Below the pieces are notes generated by a model. It did not search any database. It saw only the letters and a program-made list of their open reading frames with translations, and was not told where the DNA came from. Below are positions 12,787 through 24,900 of a stretch of 64,000 nucleotides of DNA, in pieces (position 1 is the first letter of the stretch; every line of letters begins with the position of its first letter). A program made the translations under genes and the position numbers. Source of the stretch: Apostichopus japonicus (lineage: Eukaryota > Echinodermata > Holothuroidea > Aspidochirotida > Stichopodidae); contig NC_092580.1 of the NCBI RefSeq assembly GCF_037975245.1, positions 28,611,501 through 28,675,500 of the forward strand. The letters run 5' to 3'.

Positions 12787-12954
12787 TTACTCGTCGTCTT
12801 CGTCCGAGAGGCTACTCTGACTCATGACTTCATCGCCGTGCATGACAGAGGCTGTAGCTTTCTCGACTTGAAGTCTCTGAGAGACGTTCTCAAATGTCTT
12901 GCTGTTTAAGCCGGAATGGTTCACACCATGAAGCTCAAAGTCTTTGTACATTTT
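12787..12954 (-). CDS. CADPS: CADPS terminal exon with stop codon
   Basis: 168 nt including TAA at 12787-12789; acceptor GTGTTTTCCAG. Encodes [40 protein letters not shown] and [31 protein letters not shown] and the acidic tail are the conserved CADPS C-terminus. Confidence 0.96.
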   Translation of the reverse strand, partial: KMYKDFELHGVNHSGLNSKTFENVSQRLQVEKATASVMHGDEVMSQSSLSDEDDE

Positions 12955-15900
12955 CTGGAAAACACAAAAATTTATGACAAATAGACAGAGCTCAAACTAA
13001 TCGATATCTCAAGCAAAAATGAAAATGAGATGAGTTTGGGATGAAGCAGTCTGCATTTCTTTCATTCATCACATAATTGCCGCAATGTATACCAGCGCGC
13101 ATCATTTAATCAGTATAGTAGAACCCATTCCATTATTGGTACGAAGGGTTATCCATTTTTAATGGAGCGATTCAGGCAATCTGTCTGGTTGCTCTTGGAA
13201 CAAACAATTAAGCCGAAACTTTCAAGGTTTGCAAATGTGGAAAAAAAAAGGTTTTACTGATATGGTAGGTTTGTTGGACACAAATGTTTATGAATTGGAT
13301 TTCACAGTTAAAAACTTGCTAATACAAACACCCAAATGATTGAAACCATATATAAAATATGTCTGAGCTCTAAATTTGCAAAATTCTATCAACCAAACTC
13401 GACATGCAGGTTTAAGACAAGACTTATAGGTTTTGACATAAGTAAAACATGACATAGGGAAAACATGAATGGATCAGGCCATTCTAAATATGAGAATATG
13501 AAGACTTACAGATTTGATCCTTAGTAAAGAGTTTAACTGGTAAACATGAAGTTGGAGTTCCAATCTGTCTGACAACCAATCACAGAGTAGGTTCATATTG
13601 GAAGTATACCACTCCTGAAAAGGACAACAAAGAAGACACATTAATTCATATCGAACATTTTGATTATTATGTCAAAGGTCACTTTAAAAACTAAACATCA
13701 AAACAGCGAGGACAGACATTAAATACCTTGCGATCTTTGTAGTATTCAATCTCTATAACATATTTACGACTCTTTTGGAGAAAGTGGTTGTCCAGGATGA
13801 AGGTGACTTCCAAATAATTTCACCAATATTACATGATTTGGAGGAGATTTAGTCAACCTGGTAACAATGACAGTTAACAAGGAAGATTACCTGTCATTGT
13901 CACCTACGTATATCATTTCAGTTGAGTATGTGAATGTATTAAACAGCCAATTAAACGACACTCTTGTACACACAGACTTGTGGGGGTGGGGGTATAGTAG
14001 ACTACACAGGGGGCATGACCTCCATGTGCCCAGGCCTGATTATGGGACTGGCAACCATCCCTCCCAGAGCCATCCCCTCCTCCCTACCATACTGAAGATA
14101 ACTAACACTGCCAAAGAAAGAAGAGCTGGACGTTGAAAAGCTATTTCTTAAAATATCTGAATGATCTATTTCTTTAGGGCAAGAGAGGGATGTATCTACA
14201 AAGCACAGAGAAAGTTTCTTTCATTATCAGGGATGGTTAAGTAAACGTTACCTCGCCAACTTGCTAAAGATTGCTGCTAGAAGCCTGCGACAATGAATCC
14301 AAACAGGACAGTCGAAGGTAATAGTTTACTATATCTTTTGTTCAGTTGGAGGGGTGCTATACTGACATGGAGGGGGCAGAGGTGGGATTGGCACCATCCC
14401 CTGTTAGCACCCTTGGGATTCACCATTACATGATATATCATTTCAACATTTTTTTTTTAAAATTCTGCTTCCATTTTCATTCTCTCATTCTCACCTCAAA
14501 TAAGTTCAGGACAAATTCCTCATCGTGAAGTCTTTCCCTGATACAGTCCAAGTTGTCCCGAATGAAATCGCAGTAATCGTCTGCCGTTTCCATACCAGGT
14601 TTCTGAAATCAAGCAGAGAGTTGTGAACACTTGTTCCAAAAAGGAAAAAGATAAAGAAAAAGGGAAAGAAAATTCAGAAAACAAGAAGGGAAATTGAATG
14701 GAAAACAAATTCTAAACTTTGTTTGTAATATCATTTTGGCCTTTACAAGAAGGTATATGCATGTATTTTATACCATATTGGTCAATGTATGTCATATTAC
14801 ATAAATGAAGAATTAAATTTTCCTCTTAAGAATATTTCTCAAGTTTCGAGGTTTCATTTCTACTTGTCAGATAAGTAGATGAGCCCTTTGATCAGTTTAT
14901 CGCCATTCTGTTGTGGGAAGGAAACATACAGCAGGGAGAGGCAATGGCGTGATGCTAACAATGGGATGGGTAGGAGGGAAGAGAAGGATATGGTGTGCTG
15001 TAGAGGGGGATAGGACAACATATGGCATAGCCTATCAGGGGAAAGGTACTAGGCAAGAACATATCATTGTTGGAAGCGTATGGAGGGAAGGGATGGTGAG
15101 AGAAGGGTCAGGTGGGCAGTAGGACAAGTAGTAGGAGAGTGGAGGTGCCAGTCAACTGTTGAAAAAAAAGAGGGAGAATGGAAAATCCCTAGCCTGTTTA
15201 AGGAAGGACAGAGGGTCTAAAGTGGACACAGGGCCAGATGGGCCACAAGTAGAGGAAGGGGAGGGAGGTGGGTCCAGTCTCTTATCAGAAGGAGAGAGAA
15301 GGAAAGAAACCTGGTATAACATCTGAAGGGTGAGGAGTTGAGAAAAGAAAAAGGCAAAGTTGTTGGCTGTAAGAAGGGTAGAAGGATAAAGAGGGCCTAG
15401 GGTTACCTGCAAATGGTAAGTGAGGGAGCAAAGAGTTTAGATTATTGAAAGCAAAGGCAGACCCTTCTTTACAAAGGTAAGAAGGTAAGAAGGTGGGGTG
15501 GGGGGGGGGGGGTCAAATGGGTAAATGGGGGGACTAACATGCAGTTGACATTGAGAACATCTGTTTAAAATTCCAATAAACAGAGAGGTTGAATAATGAG
15601 GTGGTTAATAACTACAATGACTGACGATGAACTTACAGTGAAAGATAAAATGGGTGCAAAGAAAGATCCTTCGTCATATCTGGATAGCTTTGAGAGAACG
15701 TTGGCCAGGACCAGAGTCACCTTCTGTACCATACACTGGATCATCTGCTGGAGATTTTCACTAATGACATGGTTTATGGTTGTGTGGTACTGATGCTGAG
15801 AGGTTTAGGAGAAGGAAAACAAATACAGCAATATTAGATGAAAAGATCTTTTGTCATTTTACATGATGAGAATTAGATATATATATTCTACGGCGGTCAT

Positions 15901-18900
15901 CATCTCTGCAAGTTTGGTTCTGTCTGCTGGTACTCGCTCCCTCCGTCTATCAGATATTCAACTTCTGTTGTAAGATTTAAGTCCAAAATTAAAGCTATTT
16001 TTTTTGTAATCAGGCTTTCTCTGTATTTGTAATAGTGTAGAGCGCTATATAAATGTATCATTATTATACTATTTTTATACGTTTGGTTAGTTTATACACA
16101 GTCAGTTCTTATGACAATTAAGACATTCCATAACAGCAGAGTGGTAACTATGGTAACTAGGTAATGAATATTCATACCTGATCTTGGTCAACCGCTGGTG
16201 GACAGAGTTTCAAAGATTTGTCCTTGGCATCGTTGACCACATTCATCATGACACTTATCTCCGTAGCAACCCTGTAGTCACTGTTGTTACGTCCCTTCTT
16301 GGTAAATGCCTCAAAGGCAGTCATTGTTCTGAAGGAAAAAGTAAATGTGAAATAGTAGATACAAAATTCCTTAAAATGAAACAAATGCTCATACTATTTG
16401 AGTTCATTTATTTATTTGATTTTTCCTCAGTGTACAAAACTTGAAATAGTGACAAAGTAATATTAATTGACAAAAATCATGGTACAATGAGAAGGGAAGT
16501 GATCTATAAAACTTTAGTAGGCTTAACTAGTAGAATCACTCCAGAGCAAAAAGACCAAAATGGAATTATGCTTACGAAGAGAATTTACTATAAAGACCTT
16601 CAAAAGCAGGATTTCTCTATTTTAGGAAAAAGGAATACGAAATGACTTTATGTTTTGAAAAAAGATCTGTGCTCTTAATAGAGAACTCAAGTGAAGCACA
16701 AAGTTGTCCAGACGGAAGGTTGGGCCACAGGACAATTATGTCATTGGGCTCCCTAAGTTTACCTATTGATTATTTGAAAATAAGAAAACTCCAATTTTTT
16801 TATCTGATATTTGCCCAGGACAAGGCTGTGCCCCCTCCCCCACCCCCGACCATCTCATTGGCCCTAAGAAGTACTTTACGAAGGTTAGTGCCAAGTTACC
16901 ATACAAGTGGATTCGTACCTATTTACGCACGACTCGATCATGTCTGCTGCCATCAATTTCAGCCGGTGGTCTAGGTGCTTTGCGAATTCCTCCTGTGGCC
17001 AATGCAAGTCCCGTACAAAAGACTGAAGGGCTTCCAACTTCCAGAAGAGATCCTCTGAGGTATCCGTGCCATTTCTGAGGGAAATGAAACAAGTAGAAAC
17101 GGATATTTGAGATACCTGCATGGGTTTTACCTCGTAAGAGCTACACTGAAATGATCTTACGAGGAAGAAGCTTGTTTTGAGTCACTCACCAAATCCTTAT
17201 TCATATCATTGAGGTTTCTTTTAATACCTTAGTCAGTTTCTAAATATGCATCATAAGTTTATATGAAGAAATGGAGAACATTTATTGGGGGATGGAGGAT
17301 GGGGGGTGGGGAGTGGAGGGTGGGGAGTGGAAGTGTGACAGCAGATTTAGTTCAGTTGTGACACATTCTGAGGTAGGTTTGTTCCTTTTTTTCATGGGTT
17401 ATTCGTTATAGATTGAAACCAATGGTCACTTGCCCACCTTGTCACTTATCAAGACCATCCCTATTCCTGGGAGAGATATCCCAAATTTTCATATATTACT
17501 GATATAAAAAGGGAAAATAAATAGAAGAAAAAATCCTGTGTCATTCCCAACAGAGAGAAAACTGTTAACAAACTGCTTATCTACTGTAAAATGCCAGTGT
17601 AGGTTAACTATATGAAAGTAAGAGGGCCTGACGTTTCAGTCCTAGCAGGATCTACTTAAATGGTAAACAGAGAAGCACCTCTGAAGAAGACCCTGCTAGG
17701 GTCGAAACCGCAGGCCTTCTAACTCTTATATGCTGGTTTATTTCGGTTATGAAGATGGAAAATACTTAAAAGCAGGGATGCCAACCTCTGAACTCAGAAA
17801 ACTGTACTCACAGACCCAAAAAACTGTATTTTGCCATACAAAACTGTATTTTTTAATACGATGCCTAATTTGACTTGTAACTCTAAACCGAGGGTTTAAA
17901 CTAACTTGTTTTTAAGTTTATGAGTTAAAAAAATCTGTTATACAGAATTGATACATCATGATTATAACATCTTATAAAGCAGGGTTGTCCAACTTACAGC
18001 CCGCGGGCCACAGTCTGGCCCGCTGCAGGGTTGCGTCCGGCCCGCCAGAGATGCTCTACGGTGCGAAATTTTAGTAAGCAGATTTATTGATTACAATTTG
18101 AAGCTATATAATCAATCATTCAAACTTTCTGGGTCCATAAAACTGCATACAGGTCAGTCTCACCGGGAGTGGGGGGGGGGGCTGAACTTTATTCATCTGT
18201 TTTATCAGGAAGGAAAATAAATTCAAGCGGCCCCCTCCTTCATCAAAATCATTCCATGTGGCCTGCCTCTGCAAAAGGTTGGACAACCCTGTTATAAAGT
18301 GTACAATTGATGAAACTTACACACATTGTTGTAATATACTAAATACTTCTCTTATCATATTCCATTGTGGCCTTTTTGCACTTCTGCAGGAGTTCCCGAT
18401 TTAGTTCCCGTTTGTAACAGGGAACCCCTGGGTCTTAGGCTCTTAGGTATCCTTTTTGTAGGCCTATGTACAAAATTACCTCTGGAGTTTCTCGGAAAGA
18501 AAACTTTTTTTTTTTTTTTTTTTAAATTTCCAAAATACGAAAATATGACATCCTACCTAGTCAGCACTGTGCTAAGCGAATGGCCTAGCCACCTCGACGT
18601 GTATGTCACCTGTTCATGGCATGAAGTTGGCTATGAATAGTTACTCAAAATATCCATCTCAAAAAGCATCTCAGACAAATCATCCATCTTCAATCTTTAC
18701 CAAAGTGTAAACTTTAATTACATATTGCCTACATTCCGACATTATTGTGTACTTTTTTTCAGTATTATACCGTTTATGAACAAATAGAAATGTTACGAAC
18801 TAGAAGTTAAACATACCTATTCGTTACCTATTTAACTCCATGCAAGTTCAATTAGAAAATGTAAGCTGAGGCCAATCAAACTGAAAAGCAAATTGTACCA

Positions 18901-21900
18901 TCGTAACTTGTTTAAAATTACTCTAGAATGTTACCAGATTGATGTAAAGAATTAATAACAACTAGAAACTACTCCAATATAAAATACAACATTCCCTCTT
19001 TAAGACATAGCACATACCTTCCAAACAAATGCCGATATCCAGCAAATTGAAAGTTGTAAACTAAGCTACGCTTTTTTTTTTGGCAAACCGATGGTTAGGC
19101 TACATTTACCATTGACTTAGTGTGGTTGTTAGGCTAACATGTGGTCGAAGGTTGCAGTATTTCATGGATATTTTAGTTCTAGCTAACTGCGTCACAATTT
19201 CAGCGAATAAAGAGATGCTTAGACTAGATTTTCCCGTTGACTACGTGTGGTGTTCGGCCCTACCATGCGCGACGATAGCAGCAAGGAAAGTATGTAAAAC
19301 AGCTACGCAAAGTGGTTGGAGATTTGTGGGGATTTTAGGTTATTGTCCCGGTGATTGTGCGCGACCCTCCCCGCACTGCTTCAAATTTGTTGCGGGATTT
19401 GTGAGAACTGTTTGCGCGATTCGGGCTGCAACTGCAAACCTAGGTAGCAACGAGGTAAATGAATCTGGAGGATTCATGTCAATTGGGTGCGCGCGTACTA
19501 TGTATGGAGGGTCATGTGATGTGTTCCAGGGTGGTACTATACTGATATTTCTCTGTAGCAGTTCGAGAACAGTGTTAGTGACTTCGTGAAAGATTGGTCG
19601 GTTCGGACATGGGAACTAACGGCATAAGAAGGTACTGGTACTTCAGGCCTACGAAATAGTGCTAATATGCTAACGTTCAACCTTATTCTCTTGAATGAAG
19701 GCAGGCTTTCTACATAATCTTACTTATTAATACAGCTCTAGGGGCAAGCTTTGTCTCATATGGCCTAACGTTATTACTACACGCTATAAGTGAATGTAGA
19801 AATGGGAAATGTGGGGAAATGTTTAGTTCAGTGCAACTACGGAATTCTCCATGGAACAGAGCCTAATGCTGCTCGACGGGAATATAGCTATCGCGTTAGG
19901 CTACAGACACGGTTATTGCTAGGTAACGGGTGTCGTCTGCTGCCCTAAGCACGCAAACACATTTACGTACTAGTTGGGTGAAATCATCATGCGTAATAGA
20001 GAGAGTAGTATATTAGTACCACCCTGGAACACATCACATGACCCTCCATACATGGTACGCGCGTACTCACGTATTTACTGTGTGATAGTTTCTCCAGATT
20101 CATTTACCTCGTTGCTAGGTAGCTAAAGCAAACGCATGTCACAATTAATTTTACACAGACACCTGATATAACGAGGGCGATTTTCTTATATTTCTCTTCT
20201 CTTTTTTCGCACTCGTAATTGTGCTTTAGGAGGGCTTTTTTAGCACTTGCGAGGGCGAATCGCCCCTCGCCATCCGCTTATTTCCAACCCTGTCCAGCAC
20301 ATTCGTTAATTCGCGAAATTGGTATTGTTACCATGCTTACTCTGCCGAGAAATATGAAGTCACTAACCACGAGGGAAGCAAAATTGGCGACCCTGGCAGC
20401 CTAATTTGATGAAATTACATCGTGAAAGACGTATAGAGGGTGTCATTATTTTAATATTTCGTAGTAAAGAACAAACCTTATACATCAGTTGATATTTTCA
20501 ACTTCCATATGTTTTTGAATAATGATATTTTCACCCTTCCATATGTTTTTGAATAATCGGTATGACATAACTGGTATTCCACGTAATTGTTCCGATTATG
20601 CAATAATCGTACCGATTTCGATTCAGTTAATCGTTTGAACTAATTATAACCCTAAGATTGGCTTTAGTCTCATTTAGCAGCCGCCAGTCGTTTATTTTTT
20701 GTACTTATTTTTGATAATGGAAAATCGTATTTTTTGATAATGGAAAATCGTATTTTTTGAGAACAAAACGTAAAATCGTATTTTTGACAATTTTCCGTAC
20801 AAAATACGGCAAAATCGTACTAGTTGGCATCCCTGTAAAAGCTTGCTAAAGTTACTAAAAAAACAATCACCACGAAGTAAACCTCTGGAGGTTCTGATTT
20901 TTCACATATTTATTACAGATTCATATTTATTACATATTCATATTTATTACATATTCATATTTATTACAGACACACAGTCAAAGCTGAAAATAAGAAAAAA
21001 CAGTTTCAGAGAGAGCACGGCAAAAGAGGTGACCATTTTTTAGTGTGACAAGCTGGTACAAAATAACTCAGATATTGATTCAATCTTCAGCTAAAAATAG
21101 CTTTGTAAGAGATGGAAATATTTGAAATGTTCTTTTGAATCTCACCCCTTGGGTTCCCATTTTTCCTTTTCGAAACCCCTGTGGATTGACTGGGCTATCG
21201 ATGATTCCATGAGGTCCACATAGCGAATAACCTGAGGTGCGAACGTATCTTGAAGCTTGAGATGAAATGGGCCTCCGCATAAATTAGCTGCAAGAAATTA
21301 ACATTGATAGAAACTATTAAAATCTATGACCAAAAAAAAAAAGGGGGGGGGAGGGGGACATGGTATTTTCCTCATATTTCTCAAATTGCAAACTTTGTAT
21401 TCTCTGACTCCTGTTTTTGACATTTTAACATAAGAGAGCTTTGGGATATCGGAGGTGTGAAGTTAAAATATTCCTACAATAAATAAAGTTTAGTACACTT
21501 TTGCAATATCCAAATAATGCAGCACATGACACAACTAAGCCCATTAGGGATGCAGAATCATAAAACTGTCAAACTTTAATAATATCAGTGGTGGTGGTAG
21601 GGGAGGGGGGAGGGGAGGGATAACCATGATGGAGATAGGATACTGATTGAGGACATAACAAAGTAGAGGTGCTTTCTAAAATATGAGATAACATCCCAGA
21701 AATAACCTTCAGTCATCATTTTATATTGGAAGGAGAGGGAGGTACTGGAAGGGTTGGGAATTACCCCAAACACCACCCCCCTATGGCAATGTCAATTACG
21801 TAACTTGAGTATGTATAGTCATCTTATGTCACAAAGCCCAAGAGAATTGTGTGAGGAGTTTTTCCCTAAGGTACTAGATATATCGAATACACAAAATTCT

Positions 21901-24900
21901 ACAAGTATTAACATTTGTTATCTTAAGTTGAGCATGTCAAACATTGCTAACATTTGTTTTATTTTATGTTAAAGTTCTTATTTGTAACACTTTTAATTGT
22001 TCCAATCCCAGTTATGGCTAACACACTGAAATGTTATATACCAATTCTTTTTTAACTTTTTTATTATCACAACAATTAAGACAGCACCCTTGCAACACCC
22101 AAGATTGCCTTTGGTTATTAAACTATTTCATAATCACAAAAGTCAACTGCACATGTGCATGTGGCAGTTACTTCATAAACAATCCAAACAGGTTTCGCAT
22201 GTGTACAAACCATACCACATATCGTAGCAAGATAAGGCTAGGATTTTACTGCTATATGTTTTTGCTTTTGTTTTTGGCACCTGATTGACTTCATTTTTAA
22301 TCCAATTCCACATTCCAAGAACAGCAGTTAGAGTGACAAGGCATTTTAATGTTATAACATGTGAAGAGTTATGAGATATCACAATGGTAAACATTACAAC
22401 TACATAGAGCATAGTGTCATTGTTATTATCTTTGAAGTTGATACATCGTTGAATGGCTTGACTGATTTCATGATTATAAAGGCATTTTTTTTTTTAATAA
22501 ACATATGAAGCGTTATGTGAAGGAGCACTATTCTATTTGACAGCTTTTTCTTCCATCACCGCTAAAAAATGATAAAAAAAAAAAGACACACATCCATCAC
22601 CAGAAGAAGAACAAAAAGCAAGTGTATAATCACACAACCCTCTCATAAAACAGCTATGATTTGAGAGAGACACACCACTAAAGCAAGTGTACTATCAAAC
22701 AAGCCCTACACAAAGCAGCTGTGATTTGAGAGTAACACACACCACTAAAGCAAGTGTACAATCACACCAGGGAGCTGCTACTTTTAGAGTAGCAGCTCCC
22801 TGATCACACAACCCTCACACAAAGCAGCTGTGATTTGAGAGTGACACACACCACTAAACAAAGTCGCACATAGCATCTGCAGGCTTGAAAAATAATTTCA
22901 AAACATCGTTTGTGTCTACTTGTGAATAAACATGAAGGCAGGACTTATTGAATGATATAAACATAAAGGCATGACTTATTGAATGATATTACTTAATAGT
23001 AGAGATAATTTAATTTTCTTCAAACGCAAAACCAAATAATTGTTATAAGTGATGATACAATTTAAATACTCTGTGCATTTTGTCTATATGCTATTGAGAG
23101 TTGCTACTTGCATTGGTCTTGCTTACAACAGTCCTGAGCTTGTCAAAAACATTTTCTTGATTTTCAAAAATATTTGTAATTATCTCCTTTGCCAACAATA
23201 CATATGTTGCTTTTCTCTACTTTCCTAAGGCAAGAGAGATACAGTTTATACTCACCTGAATCTGCAAAACTTATGTAAATTTATACTACCACGTTTAAGC
23301 TTTCAGTTTGATAAATATGTAATTTATTATTATTATTATTATAAATTGTTAAAAGGTTTTGTTAAATTTCAGTTTGTGATCGTTTTAAATTATGATATAT
23401 AATTTATATATAAACACATACCATTGATTTCAAACTGATTATAAAGCAAAATGAATTTTGATAAGTGACATATATATTTTATGCAGGTAAAAAACTGCCT
23501 TTTCAAAATGGAAGCGACCCAAAAAAAGGTCAACTTTCACACAAAAGCAGAAAAAGAGACTTCGGACTAAATGATTGAGTACATTGGGGTGTTCATGATT
23601 CTACATGTAGGGTTAAATTGGGGGTAAATAAAGGTAAAGAGAAGGGAGAGGGAGGAAAACCCTGAAGTGGACATTGTTTGTCCAAGGAGGTACTATTAAA
23701 GTTGGTAAGCAGAGTAAGAACAAGTATAGTCAGTTTTACCGTTTATTAAGGGTCTGTATTAAAGTCCCTTGAAAGGTTTCAATATCAATATTATATACCA
23801 ATAATCAAAATTTTTTGTCTTTTTTTGAGGAATACTTCAGGGTCAAAGGTTAACAAGGATCAGAGGAAGGTAACCAGCAATATAACCAGATATATAACAA
23901 AATGCAAATGCCACTTTTTTTTTGAGTCAAATCGAGAGAAATTTGAACAGTTCAGTAGCAGTATATATCCAAACTCGTTCTCTTATACATTGAGAAACTG
24001 ATTGCTACTCAAATAGTTGTTAAATTAAGACTCCCCCACCCAAAAAAAATGGAATAAGTATATAGGTTGTAAAGGGCCAATACCATAATCGGTAGATGTT
24101 TTTCTCCAGAAATGAAGTAAATTGTAAAATCTAAGGTCACAAGCTAAAGTGCTGTAATACTGTAACCATTCAAGAAATTTCTTGGTCTATTTTAGGGTAA
24201 CTGCTATTGGTTCCAATTAAAATGAGATTTACAAATAAAAAGTTACATTTGCTAAATCTAACACAAAGAAATGGTTATGTGAACTAACTAGAGAAAAAAA
24301 AAACTGGCATCACTTTTCTGTAACTTGCAGCAGAAGATTAAAAAACAAAAATTAAATGTACGAACTGCTGCACTGTTCCCTGCATATTGCGTATTACCAA
24401 GTATCATTAAACCTGGCTGGAGTACACACGAATATGTTGTAAAAGCTTACTCCGTCATGAGTAAAGAGAGGCATACACGGTCAACAAATAAACGGCAAAT
24501 ATTAACTGAACCTCTTACAAGACAGTTCACTGTGCTGAGAGTATATATTGTGCAACCATATAAAAAAAGAAAAGATAGATGAACTCTTTAGCGAGACTGG
24601 CGACCTTAAATCTGAGGAGAGTATATTATGTACATATCCATCCCAAGCTATAAATGGGACTACTCTGGAAAACCGGGTGTTTCATTTTCCTCTCGCAAGG
24701 CACGGTGACCATCACAGAGGAAAACATTTCAAGCTTGTGCTGACAAGGAATTGTATTGGATTATTTATTGCACTGCAATTGAATTTAGCAGGATTTGAGG
24801 TCAATGGGTCTTCAGTATTGCAACAAAATATTTTAACTTCCGCATTAGATACATATCATTATTCCATTTGTTAAACTTCTCAAATGACTGACGAAAGCAC

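Larger units (their letters stand above)
17773..20835. mobile_element. ~3.06-kb TIR element (hAT-like) in a CADPS intron
   Basis: It begins CAGGGATGCCAAC and ends GTTGGCATCCCTG, a perfect 13-bp terminal inverted repeat. Subterminal regions on both sides carry repeated AAAACTGTATTTT / AAAATCGTATTTTT blocks. The flanks share TAAAAG (17767-17772 and 20836-20841), six bases of a possibly eroded 8-bp duplication. A second element (17980-18291) is inserted in it. An inverted repeat lies at 19442-19548 and 20008-20123. The longest frame (19122-19589, plus) shows no transposase motif, so the element is presumed non-autonomous. Confidence 0.75.

Noticed and set aside
19122-19589. 155-residue plus-strand open frame
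   Set aside because: It lies within the 17773-20835 element and runs into its inverted repeat. It shows no domain or splice context and has irregular composition; likely a chance frame in GC-richer DNA.
24325-24874. Two overlapping plus-strand frames of 85 and 108 residues
   Set aside because: No domain, no splice context and located inside a CADPS intron; consistent with chance.
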